Shown here: piece by piece, positions 1-9,402 of the stretch
How positions within the stretch are numbered: the first letter of the stretch is position 1
Layout of the letters: each line of letters starts with the position of its first letter
Source: Dyadobacter sp. 676
GTDB taxonomy: Bacteria; Bacteroidota; Bacteroidia; Cytophagales; Spirosomataceae
Direction of reading: 5' to 3'
Length of the DNA stretch: 64,000 bases
NCBI RefSeq assembly: GCF_040448675.1
Contig: NZ_CP159289.1
Location: forward strand, 1,054,001-1,118,000
Made by a program: the position numbers and the translations under genes
The notes under the pieces: generated by a model
Told to the model about the DNA's origin: nothing
Databases searched by the model: none
What the model saw: only the letters and a program-made list of their open reading frames with translations

Positions 1-72
1 AGATACAATAGTGATATTGATTTTTCCGCCAGACGAAAAATACCAATATAGCTTTCACCCCATACTATTTAT

Positions 73-1490
73 ATGAAATTGACATTTTGGGGAGCAACGC
101 AGCAGGTTACAGGTAGCATGTTCCTCCTCGAATCGGACGACTACCGGATTCTGATCGACTGCGGCTCCGATTTTGATCTGGATGAGATCGGTAAGAAAAC
201 AAGATACGAACAGCAAAAAAGCGTTTTTCCGTTTGAACCCAGCCTGATTAACACCGTACTGCTCACACACGCGCACATCGACCACTCGGGTAACATCCCC
301 AACCTCTACAAAGAAGGTTTCGAAGGGCGGGTGGTTTGCACCGAGCCCACCATGGCCCTCACTTCGCTTTTGCTGAAAGATGCGGCCAATCTGCACCAGA
401 AACGGCTCAATTCCCGCATTAACTCCAAAAAAAAGGAAAGAAGAAACGCGAGGTTCCCATGGATTACTATGTCGAAAAACATGTGATCGAGGCGCTGGAT
501 AACTTCGTGCCGGTGGCATTCGGACAGCGCTACCGCATTGCCGACAATGTAACGGTGACCTACTATGCCGCCGGCCATTTGCTGGGCGCGGCGCATATCG
601 TCCTGGAAGTTTATGAGAATGGCGAGAAAAAACGGCTGTGCTTCTCGGGCGACATCGGCCGCAGAAATTATCCGCTGCTGATCGATCCGCAGGAGATTCC
701 GCAAGTGGATTACCTGATCTGCGAGTCGACCTACGGAAACCGCTTGCACGAAGACCAGCGCGGACCGGTGGAAACACTGGCGGACGTGATCAAAAGGACA
801 TGCATCGATATTCCGGGCCGACTGATTATTCCGTCGTTCAGCGTCGGCCGGACTCAGGCATTGCTTTACACGCTCAACAAGCTGTATCTCGACCGCTCGT
901 TCCCCTACATTAAAGTATTCTCCGACAGCCCGTTGGCACACAGCAGCACCAAAGTATACCAGAAACACGTGCGGATGCTGAACAAAGAGGCGCGTGATTT
1001 CAAGGAAGACAACGATATGCTCTTCGACTTCGAAAACCTGATTTACCTCGAAAGCTCCGACGCGAGCCGGGCGGTTTCAAATTACAATGAACCGTGCATA
1101 ATCATCTCGTCGTCCGGAATGGTGCAGGGAGGGCGTGTGGAGGCCCATGTGGAGGCCAATATCGGTAATCCTTATGCGACGATCCTGATGATCGGCTATG
1201 CTTCGGAAGGAACACTCGGCTGGCGGCTTTTGAATGGCCAGGATACGATCTCGATTCGCGGAAAGCAGCACCAGGTCTTGGCTAATGTTGAAAAAATTGA
1301 CGTATTTAGCGGCCACGGAGACCAAAACGACTTAATTCACTTTGTAAAAATGCAGGATCCGGAAAAACTGAAACGCATTTTCCTCGTCCACGGAGAGCAG
1401 CAAAGCATGGCTGAGTTCCAAAGTAAAATTCAAGAAATCGGCTATCATTCGGTGGAAACGCCGTTGAGGGGCGCCACTTACGAACTCTGA
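73..1490 (+). CDS. MBL-fold beta-CASP RNA-processing nuclease, frameshifted
   Basis: Metallo-beta-lactamase/beta-CASP hydrolase of the RNA exonuclease/CPSF-like family, expected to cut RNA in the cytoplasm. The first reading frame (73-486) carries the zinc motif HAHIDHSGNIP (residues 66-76). The second frame, open from before 459 to 1490, carries the later metal ligands (AAGHLLGAAH, FSGDIGRR) and the beta-CASP motifs PSFSVGRT, SSSGMVQGG, FSGHGD and FLVHG. Together they make a full-length protein of about 470 residues. The frames join at an A8 run (427-434): one missing A, or a -1 slip on the in-phase heptamer A AAA AAG, restores a lysine-rich linker leading into REVPMDYYVEK. Sequencing error is the simplest explanation, because other genes here have similar homopolymer indels. 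The family call is firm; RNA as substrate is inferred from the family. Confidence 0.85.
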
Positions 1491-1525
1491 CAGCCCCACG
1501 CCTACTAATCACCAGAACCTGAATT

Positions 1526-2483
1526 ATGAGAACATACCTGGATTTTGAAAAGCCTATGGCCGAGCTTGAACGAAAGCTCGAAGAAATGAAAGCACTGGCG
1601 AAGGAAAATAATGTGGATTTTTCGGACGCTATTGCGTTGCTGGAAGGCAATATCACCAATCTTCGGAAAGAAATATTCCAAAACCTCACGCGCTGGCAGC
1701 GTGTGCAGCTTTCACGCCACCCCGACCGCCCCTACACGCTCGACTACATCGAACTGATCTGCGACGAATTCATCGAACTGCACGGCGACCGCCAGGTGCG
1801 CGACGATCCGGCTATTATCGGTGGGCTGGCGAATGTCGGCGGGCAGTCGTTCATGCTGATCGGGCAACAAAAAGGCCGTAATACCAAGCAGCGCCAGCAC
1901 CGGAACTTCGGTATGCCGAACCCCGAAGGTTACCGCAAGGCATTGCGCCTGATGAAACTGGCCGAAAAGTTCAACAAGCCGATCGTGACGCTCATCGACA
2001 CGCCGGGGGCATTTCCGGGAATGGAGGCCGAAGAACGCGGACAAGGCGAGGCAATCGCGCGCAACCTGAAAGAAATGTTCATGCTGAAAGTGCCCGTGAT
2101 CTGCATCGTGATCGGTGAAGGCGCTTCCGGCGGTGCATTGGGTATCGCCATCGGAGACCGCGTACTGATGCTCGAAAACACGTGGTACTCGGTAATCTCC
2201 CCCCGAAAACTGCTCGGCCATCCTTTGGAGAAGCTGGGATTTCAAGGAGCAGGCGGCCGAAGCGATGAAGATCACAGCCAAAGATATGACCAACTATAAG
2301 CTCGTAGACGGCATTATCCCCGAACCGCTCGGTGGCGCACACCTCGACCATAAATGGATGGCCGAACAGCTGAAAAGGGTAATCCTCGAAAATATTGCCG
2401 AACTATCCCCGATGAAAGAACAGGACCGGATCGACCAGCGTATCGAGAAATTCTGCTCCATGGGCGTGGTAGTTGAAGCATAA
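1526..2483 (+). CDS. accA: acetyl-CoA carboxylase carboxyltransferase subunit alpha, one-base frameshift
   Basis: Alpha subunit of the carboxyltransferase half of acetyl-CoA carboxylase, which makes malonyl-CoA for fatty acid synthesis together with AccD. The first 225 or so residues match the family throughout ([60 protein letters not shown]). The frame is then lost at a C6 run (2199-2204). Removing one C gives [19 protein letters not shown] and continues into [20 protein letters not shown] to the stop at 2483, giving the usual length of about 318 residues. AccA is normally essential, so the extra C is almost certainly a sequence error. The gene lies 35 bases after the nuclease and 8 before the HAD gene, probably in one operon. 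Confidence 0.95.
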
Positions 2484-2491
2484 CGATATCC

Positions 2492-3127
2492 ATGAAAAAC
2501 GACCAGATCAAGAACATCATTTTCGACCTCGGCGACGTCATTCTCAATATCGACGTACCCATCGCCTCCAAATCATTTGCAGAACTGAGCGGGCGGGAAC
2601 AGAGCGAGATACTTACGATTTTCAAGGAGAGCGAGATTTTCCGCCAGTTTGAAACCGGTTTGATGGACGAACCAACATTCCGGAATTACGTGCGCGAAAT
2701 CCTGAATTTTCCTGATCTGTCGGACGACGCGATCGACACCGCGTGGAACAGCCTGCTGCTCGACCTCCCGCCCGAGCGCGTGGAGCTGCTCAAAAAGCTT
2801 GCTACGCAATACCGGCTGTTCCTGCTCAGCAATACCAGTTCGATCCACATTACCCAGGTTAACAAAATCCTGAAAGCGTCGACGGGTGTTGAAAAGCTCG
2901 AAGATTTATTCGAAACCGTTTTCCTCTCCTACGAAATGGGCCTGATGAAGCCCGATGCGCGCATTTACCGGGAAGTGCTCGACAAGGCCGGCCTGAAAGC
3001 GGAAGAGACGCTTTTCCTCGACGACAACGCAGACAACATCCGCGGCGCGGCGCAGCTCGGCATCAAAACCATTCATGTCCAAAAGCCTGTCACTATTCTG
3101 GAATATCTTAAAGACTATGCGGTCTAA
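2492..3127 (+). CDS. HAD-superfamily hydrolase (HAD-IA, YihX-like phosphatase)
   Basis: Cytoplasmic haloacid dehalogenase-type phosphatase of 211 residues. Motif I is FDLGDVILNID near the N-terminus (nucleophile and acid/base Asp of DxD are represented by D-L-G-D), motif II is LLSNTSS, the motif III lysine is in MGLMKPDARIY, and motif IV is FLDDNADNIRGA. This arrangement is typical of the small sugar-phosphate or FMN phosphatases of the YihX type; the substrate cannot be read from sequence. It starts 8 bases after accA, and its last 11 bases overlap the chosen start of the protease gene, which points to translational coupling. Confidence 0.85.
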   Translation: MKNDQIKNIIFDLGDVILNIDVPIASKSFAELSGREQSEILTIFKESEIFRQFETGLMDEPTFRNYVREILNFPDLSDDAIDTAWNSLLLDLPPERVELLKKLATQYRLFLLSNTSSIHITQVNKILKASTGVEKLEDLFETVFLSYEMGLMKPDARIYREVLDKAGLKAEETLFLDDNADNIRGAAQLGIKTIHVQKPVTILEYLKDYAV

Positions 3128-4316
3128 CACACGAACCCACATTATCCAGGCAGCGCTTTTTGTTATTACCATCATCACCACGACGATGGCAGGTGCCGAA
3201 TGGATGTTCGGGAACATATTCGGTTTTGTATACGACATATTCTTTTTCCTGATCGGCAAACAGGAAGGCAAGGAAGTGCCGATACCCACCGAGCCGATGG
3301 GTTGGGCGGAGTTTGTACAGGGCTTCCACTTTTCGGTTCCGTTCCTGCTGATCCTGACCATTCACGAATTCGGGCACTATTTTGTAGCCAGGGCGCATAA
3401 AGTGAAAGTCACCTTGCCTTTTTACATTCCGCTTTGGTTCGGCATTTCGCAGAGCATCGGAACGCTCGGCGCTTTTATCAGGATCAAGGAGGTCGTGAGG
3501 TCGCGTGTCAAATTCTTCGATATAGGCGTCGCAGGGCCGCTAACCGGCTTTATAACGGCGCTGGTGGTGCTCTGGTACGGTTTCACCCACCTGCCCCCAC
3601 CCGATTATATCTTTAAAATACATCCCGAATACGAACGTTTCGGGCTCAACTATCCGCAGTTTGCCTACGAAAATCCGTCGGGTAATCTGATGCTCGGGGA
3701 TAACATCCTCTTCTGGTTTTTCAAAAACTACGTAGCGGACCCAGCACGCCTGCCGCATGCGTACGAGATTATCCATTACCCCTATCTTTTCGCGGGTTAC
3801 CTGGCGTTGTTCTTCACCTCGCTGAACCTCATTCCCATCGGCCAGCTCGATGGCGGCCATATCCTTTACGGCATGATCGGCAAAAAGCGTTTCGACATCG
3901 TGGCGCCAATCCTGTTCGGCATTTTCGCATTTTACGCCGGCCTGGGCGTGTTCCGCACCGAATCGTTCGCGACCGGCAGCGACGCGGTATTTTACGAGCG
4001 GCTGTTATATCTGGCCATTTACATTTATTTTCTCTACATCTGTTTCAAACGCGCATTCGACAATCCGTCGACCGCACTGATGGTCAGTCTGCTGATCGTC
4101 ATAGGACAGTTCGCGGTTTGCTATGTCCGCCCGGATTGGGACGGTTCGATAAACTTGTTGCCGTTCGTGCTGATCCTCGGCCGCTTTCTGGGCATCCGCC
4201 ACCCCGAAACGGAAGACAACACCCCGCTCGACACGCGCCGGATGGTACTCGGCGTAATTGCGTTCGTCATTTTTGTGATTTCATTCAGTCCCACGCCGTT
4301 TATTGTCATCGAGTAG
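3117..4316 (+). CDS. Site-2-type membrane metalloprotease (peptidase M50)
   Basis: Integral inner-membrane zinc protease of about 399 residues. The HExxH motif (HEFGHYF) lies in a predicted membrane helix after two N-terminal hydrophobic segments, and the distal Asp ligand is in the LIPIGQLDGGHILY segment characteristic of M50 enzymes. At least seven hydrophobic segments follow, ending with a C-terminal helix. No PDZ domain is apparent, so it resembles the short archaeal/plant EGY-like S2P group rather than RseP. The start at 3117 is chosen because it overlaps the HAD stop by 11 bases and the residues upstream of it (from 3075) are only the shifted end of the HAD gene. The substrate, perhaps an anti-sigma factor, is unknown. 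Confidence 0.85.
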   Translation: MRSNTRTHIIQAALFVITIITTTMAGAEWMFGNIFGFVYDIFFFLIGKQEGKEVPIPTEPMGWAEFVQGFHFSVPFLLILTIHEFGHYFVARAHKVKVTLPFYIPLWFGISQSIGTLGAFIRIKEVVRSRVKFFDIGVAGPLTGFITALVVLWYGFTHLPPPDYIFKIHPEYERFGLNYPQFAYENPSGNLMLGDNILFWFFKNYVADPARLPHAYEIIHYPYLFAGYLALFFTSLNLIPIGQLDGGHILYGMIGKKRFDIVAPILFGIFAFYAGLGVFRTESFATGSDAVFYERLLYLAIYIYFLYICFKRAFDNPSTALMVSLLIVIGQFAVCYVRPDWDGSINLLPFVLILGRFLGIRHPETEDNTPLDTRRMVLGVIAFVIFVISFSPTPFIVIE

Positions 4317-4366
4317 CAGGAGATCGGCCGGCCGGAAATCTTTTACGGATATTCCTGAAAGGATTT

Positions 4367-5380
4367 ATGGCGCCCAAGATGACCCGCAGACAATTTCTGG
4401 CAACAATGGGCATTGCTCCGGTTATGCGGGGTATTGACCTTGCCGGCCCTCCTTATACCTACTCCGTAAAGGGTCAAATCGCCGTGTCCGCGCTCGGCAC
4501 CGCATTAATCCACGAGCACGTACTGGTCGACTTCATCGGTGCGGACAGCATTTCCCCCAACCGTTGGAACCACGGCGAGGTCATCGGGAAAGTCCTGCCC
4601 TATTTGCTGGAAATCAAATCCCGGGGCATTCAAACGCTGGTAGAATGCACGCCGGCGTTCATAGGCCGGGACGTGGTGTTGCTGAAAAAGCTTTCGGAAC
4701 GGTCGGGCCTGCATATTCTTACCAATACCGGCTACTATGGTGCCTCCGACAATAAGTATTTACCCAAATGGGCGTTTACGGAAACCGCGGAGCAACTTGC
4801 AAGCCGCTGGACCGTCGAGTTTGAGGAAGGCATCGAGGGAACGGGCATTCGTCCTGGATTTATCAAAACCGGGGTCAACAGCGGGAGGCTTTCGGAACTG
4901 CATCAAAAGCTCGTCAAAGCGGCGGCTTTGACGCACTTAAAAACCGGCCTCACCATTTGCTCCCACACCGGCCCTGCATTGCCCGCGCGTGAGGAAATCG
5001 GGATACTCGTGCGATCGGGCGTGCATCCGTCCGCGTTCGTGTGGGTGCATGCAGGCGGAAGCGCGGAAGAGTTGGAAAATGTAGGCCGTAGCGGGTGTTG
5101 GATCAGTCTGGATGGTGTAAATACCGACAATATCGGCAAGCATGTGGAATGGATTACTTTCCTGAAAAGTAAAGGCCGGCTGGGGCAGGTGCTCATTTCA
5201 CACGACGCGGGCTGGTACCGGCCCGGAGAACCTGATGGGGGCGAGTTCAGGGGCTTTACGACGATATCCGACAAGCTGGTTCCCGCATTGAAAGAGCAAG
5301 GCTTCACGGAAGCCGATATCCGTATTTTAATGGTCGCCAACCCAGCAAAGGCTTTTGCGATCCGCGTTCGCAGGGATTGA
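4367..5380 (+). CDS. Phosphotriesterase-family metal-dependent hydrolase with Tat-like signal
   Basis: Amidohydrolase-superfamily protein of the phosphotriesterase (PTE)/lactonase branch, 337 residues. Metal ligands visible in order are HEH (about residue 50), the carboxylated lysine in FIKTG, histidines in TICSHTG and VWVHAGG, and the terminal Asp in LISHDAGW. Near the N-terminus, MTRRQFLATMGIA resembles a twin-arginine signal, suggesting export as a folded metalloenzyme. The open frame runs upstream to 4118 inside the protease gene, but that part is shadow; start codons at 4367 or 4379 are sensible. In this family the real substrates are usually lactones or esters rather than organophosphates. 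It meets the histidine kinase gene tail to tail with a 5-base gap. Confidence 0.8.
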   Translation: MAPKMTRRQFLATMGIAPVMRGIDLAGPPYTYSVKGQIAVSALGTALIHEHVLVDFIGADSISPNRWNHGEVIGKVLPYLLEIKSRGIQTLVECTPAFIGRDVVLLKKLSERSGLHILTNTGYYGASDNKYLPKWAFTETAEQLASRWTVEFEEGIEGTGIRPGFIKTGVNSGRLSELHQKLVKAAALTHLKTGLTICSHTGPALPAREEIGILVRSGVHPSAFVWVHAGGSAEELENVGRSGCWISLDGVNTDNIGKHVEWITFLKSKGRLGQVLISHDAGWYRPGEPDGGEFRGFTTISDKLVPALKEQGFTEADIRILMVANPAKAFAIRVRRD

Positions 5381-5385
5381 TCCGC

Positions 5386-6672
5386 TTATCGTTCGATCCG
5401 GAATTCGGTCCAGCCGTCGGGGCCGGTTTCCAATGCGAACCCGAAGCCGTGGTTACCGAGTATTTCGCGGCTTAATGTGAGGCCAATTCCCTGGCCGTCG
5501 CGTTTGGTGCTGAAAAACGGGTTGAAAAGTTTCGTACTCACCTCGAGTTCGATCGGTTTGCCGTTGTTACGGATCACAATGCGGTCGGGTGTCGCCACGA
5601 CCCGCACCTCCTGCCCGCTTTCGCATGCTTCCACCGCATTCTTGATCACATTGATGAGCACCTGCTCCATTTGTCCTTTATCGACATTCCAGAACACGTT
5701 TTCCCGCCCTTCGCTCAGAACTTTTACATTTCGGGCGGAAGCGGCATTCTGCATAAACACGGTAACGTCGCGAATGAGCTGCCCCATATCCGTCTGTCCG
5801 GGCATTGGCGCGGGCAAACGCACCACGTCCGCGAAGTTGCGCATAAAGCGCGTCAGCTGCTGGTTCCGTTCCGAGGCCACGTGCAATGCCTCCTTTATAT
5901 CCCCGTAATCGGTGTCGGACAGTAAATGGGTGGTCGTTTGCAATATCGAATCGGTGGCGCCCAGCGTGTTGTTCACTTCATGCGCCATCATCCTGATCAC
6001 CTTTCCATACGCGTTCTTTTCCGATTCAAGGATTTCGTTCGTCAGTTCCTCGATCATCAGAAACGAACGCCGGAAACCCCGGTCCATAAAGTACGAGCGC
6101 TGGGCTTTGAACGTCTCGATACCGTTCGTTTTGATCAGCCGGGACTCGCCATCGAGCATATCCGCCAGCTCTGCCAGAAGCGGCAGGCCGGTTTCCGCGA
6201 GCTTCTTCCCTACCAACGTTTTATCGGTCAGCTCAAACTGGCTTTTCCCCTTGCTGTTAAGCGACTCGATGCGGTCGTCGTAATCGAGGACAATGATGGA
6301 AATAGGCGACGCTTCGATCAGTTTTTCCAAAAAGAAATGCTGCTCGTTCAGCCTGACGCGTTCTTCCCTCAGCTGATCGATCATCATATTGTAGACCTCT
6401 ATCAGAACATCCACCTCTCCCTTGCCCGTCGGAACGAACTTGATCGAAAAGTCTTTGTCCTTAATGGCCTCGATTCCGGACTTCACAAATTGGATAGGTT
6501 GCATAAAATTGTTGTAGAGAACGATCGACATGCCCGCCGACAGCAGCAGAAATACCTCAGAAGCGATGAACAGCGCCTTGTTTTCGAAAAGCAGCTTGTA
6601 AACCAGCAGGATCAGCACCAGATGCAGGACGGCGATGTAGGCGATGTATTTCGTTTTCGTGGATAGCCTCAT
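5386..6672 (-). CDS. Sensor histidine kinase (NtrY-like), partner of the adjacent response regulator
   Basis: Membrane sensor kinase of 428 residues. Two hydrophobic segments lie at about residues 8-28 and 32-50 with almost no periplasmic loop, followed by a HAMP-like linker (50-105), a PAS-like domain (about 115-215), the phospho-acceptor helix with H-box MMAHEVNNTLG, then N-box NVIKNAVEAC and G-box GQGIGLTLS. The short loop suggests that it senses the membrane or a cytoplasmic cue through PAS. Its ATG overlaps the stop of the sigma54-type regulator (ATGA), so the two are translationally coupled. The pair lies at the end of the efflux operon, which is the likely target. Confidence 0.9.
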   Translation of the reverse strand: MRLSTKTKYIAYIAVLHLVLILLVYKLLFENKALFIASEVFLLLSAGMSIVLYNNFMQPIQFVKSGIEAIKDKDFSIKFVPTGKGEVDVLIEVYNMMIDQLREERVRLNEQHFFLEKLIEASPISIIVLDYDDRIESLNSKGKSQFELTDKTLVGKKLAETGLPLLAELADMLDGESRLIKTNGIETFKAQRSYFMDRGFRRSFLMIEELTNEILESEKNAYGKVIRMMAHEVNNTLGATDSILQTTTHLLSDTDYGDIKEALHVASERNQQLTRFMRNFADVVRLPAPMPGQTDMGQLIRDVTVFMQNAASARNVKVLSEGRENVFWNVDKGQMEQVLINVIKNAVEACESGQEVRVVATPDRIVIRNNGKPIELEVSTKLFNPFFSTKRDGQGIGLTLSREILGNHGFGFALETGPDGWTEFRIER

Positions 6673-8042
6673 GCCTCGTCCGAATCAAAGGATATTCCAT
6701 ACTTGTCCAACCGGCGGTACAATGCGAACCGTGTGATACCCAACGACCTGGCTACCTTGCTGACCTTGTTCTGGTGGTGTTGCATCGCCCTCACGATCAT
6801 CTGATATTCCATTTCCTCGAGGGTAATGCTCCCTACTTCGGGCACATGCTTTTGTGCGCCCGTTGCATTGCCGGTATGCAGGTTACGCTGGAAATCGTCG
6901 ATGTCCAGCACGTCGCTTCCGGCTAACAACACCGTCCGTTCAACCAGGTTTTTTAGCTGGCGTATATTTCCCTGCAATGGTAGTGTTTTAAGCCATTTTA
7001 ACGCGGCATTGCTGATTTTCAAATCCGTACGATTATAGATTGTTTTTAAATTATCGGCAAAAAACGCCGACAACAATGGAATATCGTCGGGCCGCTCCCG
7101 CAAAGCGGGCAGCTTTACGGTGATCAGATTGATACGATAATACAGATCCTCCCGGAACGTGCCTTGGGCCACCATTTCTTCCAGGTTACGATTGGTGGCG
7201 CATATCACCCGCACATCCACCGTTCTGCTCTTGCTGCTGCCCAGCGGCTCGAATGTGCGCTCCTGCAACACACGCAGCAACTTCACCTGGCTCGACAAAT
7301 CGAGTTCACCGATCTCATCGAGAAAAATCGTGCCGCGGTGCGCCATTTCGAAACGGCCTATCCGGTCGGTTTTAGCGTCGGTGAATGCCCCTCGTACATG
7401 CCCGAACAGCTCACTTTCGAACAATGTAGAGGAAATGCCGCCCAGGTTCACCTTGACGAACGGCCGTGCTTTCCGGCGGCTGTTAAGGTGGATCGCCTCG
7501 GCAATCAGCTCCTTACCGGTGCCGCTCTCACCCGTAATGAGCACGGGAGCATCGGTAGGCGCGACCCGGCCGATCGTTTCGAGGATATCGAGTAATTTGG
7601 CATCTTCCCCTACGATATTTTCAAAATGGTATTGCTGATCCAGTTTCCGGCGGCTTCCAGCCTGCCGCACCGGTCTGGCCAGGTTCAGGATTGTGCGGAT
7701 GGATTGAATCAGGTAGTCGTTCTGCCACGGCTTGGTCACGAAATCCGCAGCCCCTTCCTTCATCCCCCGCACCGCCAGATCGATCGTTCCCCAGCCGGTA
7801 ATCAATATAACCGGAATGGTTGCATCGTGTTTTTTAATGCGCCGCAACAAATCCATTCCCTCCTTTCCCGATGTTTCAATTGAAAAGTTCAGGTCAAGCA
7901 ATATCAGCTTCGGTGTTACGGATTCGAGAATATCGAAAGTTTCCTCCGGCGACCCGGCCGCGCGTACTTCGAACCCTTCCTTTTTCAAAAGAAGCATCAG
8001 CGAAGTGCGGATAGCGAGGTCGTCGTCTACGATCAGGAGCAT
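6669..8042 (-). CDS. Sigma54-dependent response regulator (NtrC family)
   Basis: DNA-binding response regulator of 457 residues. The receiver domain comes first (LLIVDDD acidic pocket, phospho-acceptor in LILLDLNF, lysine in FVTKPW). The AAA+ sigma54-activation domain has Walker A GESGTGKE, the L1 loop as GAFTDA rather than GAFTGA (a variant I know from other family members), and Walker B-region FLDEIGEL. A Fis-type helix-turn-helix ends the protein (VARSLGITRFALYRRL). The open frame extends upstream to 8183, but the start at 8042, right at the receiver domain, is preferred. It presumably activates transcription of the upstream efflux genes with sigma54. Confidence 0.9.
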   Translation of the reverse strand: MLLIVDDDLAIRTSLMLLLKKEGFEVRAAGSPEETFDILESVTPKLILLDLNFSIETSGKEGMDLLRRIKKHDATIPVILITGWGTIDLAVRGMKEGAADFVTKPWQNDYLIQSIRTILNLARPVRQAGSRRKLDQQYHFENIVGEDAKLLDILETIGRVAPTDAPVLITGESGTGKELIAEAIHLNSRRKARPFVKVNLGGISSTLFESELFGHVRGAFTDAKTDRIGRFEMAHRGTIFLDEIGELDLSSQVKLLRVLQERTFEPLGSSKSRTVDVRVICATNRNLEEMVAQGTFREDLYYRINLITVKLPALRERPDDIPLLSAFFADNLKTIYNRTDLKISNAALKWLKTLPLQGNIRQLKNLVERTVLLAGSDVLDIDDFQRNLHTGNATGAQKHVPEVGSITLEEMEYQMIVRAMQHHQNKVSKVARSLGITRFALYRRLDKYGISFDSDEA

Positions 8043-8149
8043 TGTTTTTAACTTCGGCTGTCGGCAATCGGCCGTCGATTGTTTGTTACTAAATATCTTA
8101 AACGCCATTTCAGGTCTCATTCCTCTCCAAAACGGGTCATCCCTCGTTC

Positions 8150-8200
8150 GCGGCGGCTCATTCACCGTTTCATGGCGGCTCATTCAGTCATTCTCTTCAC
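8150..8200. repeat. Copy of the operon-specific intergenic repeat (GAATGAGCCGCC family)
   Basis: The gap between the last permease and the response regulator holds GGCGGCTCATTCA twice (about 8150-8165 and 8174-8187), followed by further CATTC/TCACTC steps running into the stop region of the permease gene. It is a degenerate copy of the repeat described at 10653, 10851 and 11621. Confidence 0.7.
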
Positions 8201-9363
8201 TCCTCATGCAGCGCCACCGCCGGGTGTATCGTCGCTGCCTGCTTGCTCGGGAACCAGGCGCACAGCGTTACAATGATATATATTATGGCGACGGCCGCCA
8301 AGATCGCGACGATGTAAATTTCCTTGTCGAGGTCAAAAACGTTCATGAGCGGGAATTGGACGGCAAAAATAAGCCCGATCACAAGGCTGAATGTAGCCAG
8401 TACCCAAATTTCGCCGAGAAACTGGCCCGTCACCCTGGATTCCGTGGCGCCCATCGCACGGCGCAGGCCGATTTCTCCTTTGCGCTTCGCGATATTGAGG
8501 TTCAGCACACCGAAAAGGCCCAATGCCACATTCGTAAGCAAAAAACCGCTCACAATCAGGAATATCAGTACCGGCACAAGCGTCAGATTTTCCCGGTTTT
8601 TGCGTGAATCTTTGAGATACCCTACTTCTATCCCCCAGCCCGGCAGCATCGTCGCGATGTCCTTCACCAGACGGGCTTCAAACGTCGCGTCCGTGCCCGG
8701 TTTGGTTTTGATTAAAATATTCGAATTCCAGCGGTCGTCTTTTTCCAGAATTTGAAAAAGTGCGGGACTGTCGGACATAAACTGCCCCTTCGCCTTGAAC
8801 TTGTCGACAATCCCAACCACTTTATACATGGTCTTGCCGTCGCGCTTGATGACCTTGTTCAGCCCCGACTCGTTTTGAAAGAGCTTGTCTTCCATGGCTT
8901 GATTGATCACGACCGGGACAAATTTGCCAACCCGGTCGGCCTCGCCATACCACCGCCCTTTTTTTAGCGGCAGGTCGAGTACCGTGGCCAATTCGCTGTC
9001 CGTATAATAAAAATCGCCTCCGACGCTAACCTTGTTGTATGTTACCGAATTACCGATCTGATTCGCCGAAAAGGGTGTATTGCCGCTCATGCGGCTGGCA
9101 GCCGTCACTTCCGGGTACGAGCGTACCCGCTGCATGGCGCGTTGCAGTTTTGCGCCTATTTCGGTAGTATCCTGGTTAGAGGACAGTTCCAGGTTCCACA
9201 CCTGTTCATATTGAAAACCAATGGGTTGCAGATAATTCCTCAGGTTAAAAACAATGAGCGTCAGCACGCCGAAGAGCACCATGAAGGCGGCCCATACCTC
9301 GATGATCAGCAGGGAATGCGTGCCTTTTTTATTCCATATTAATTTAAAAAGATGTCGTAGCAT
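8197..9363 (-). CDS. ABC transporter permease, MacB/FtsX type
   Basis: Inner-membrane permease subunit of 388 residues with the MacB architecture. One N-terminal membrane helix (about 20-42) is followed by a large periplasmic domain (about 45-270) and three C-terminal helices. The cytoplasmic coupling segment between the last helices reads KRKGEIGLRRAMGATESRV, the most conserved part of this family. MacB-type permeases work as dimers; here two different permease genes (this one and 9403-10647) sit side by side, so a heterodimer using the shared ATPase at 10924 is likely. The gap of 39 bases to the upstream permease contains AATGAGTGAATCGG, a short piece of the local repeat. Confidence 0.9.
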   Translation of the reverse strand: MLRHLFKLIWNKKGTHSLLIIEVWAAFMVLFGVLTLIVFNLRNYLQPIGFQYEQVWNLELSSNQDTTEIGAKLQRAMQRVRSYPEVTAASRMSGNTPFSANQIGNSVTYNKVSVGGDFYYTDSELATVLDLPLKKGRWYGEADRVGKFVPVVINQAMEDKLFQNESGLNKVIKRDGKTMYKVVGIVDKFKAKGQFMSDSPALFQILEKDDRWNSNILIKTKPGTDATFEARLVKDIATMLPGWGIEVGYLKDSRKNRENLTLVPVLIFLIVSGFLLTNVALGLFGVLNLNIAKRKGEIGLRRAMGATESRVTGQFLGEIWVLATFSLVIGLIFAVQFPLMNVFDLDKEIYIVAILAAVAIIYIIVTLCAWFPSKQAATIHPAVALHEE

Positions 9364-9402
9364 GGCTATGCAGGTTTAAAATGAGTGAATCGGCATGACA
9401 GG

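Noticed and set aside
4118..4366. N-terminal extension of the phosphotriesterase-like gene
   Set aside because: It overlaps the membrane protease gene in another frame; the Tat-like start is at 4367 or 4379.
8043..8183. N-terminal extension of the sigma54-type regulator
   Set aside because: The receiver domain begins at the ATG at 8042; the upstream codons translate the intergenic region.
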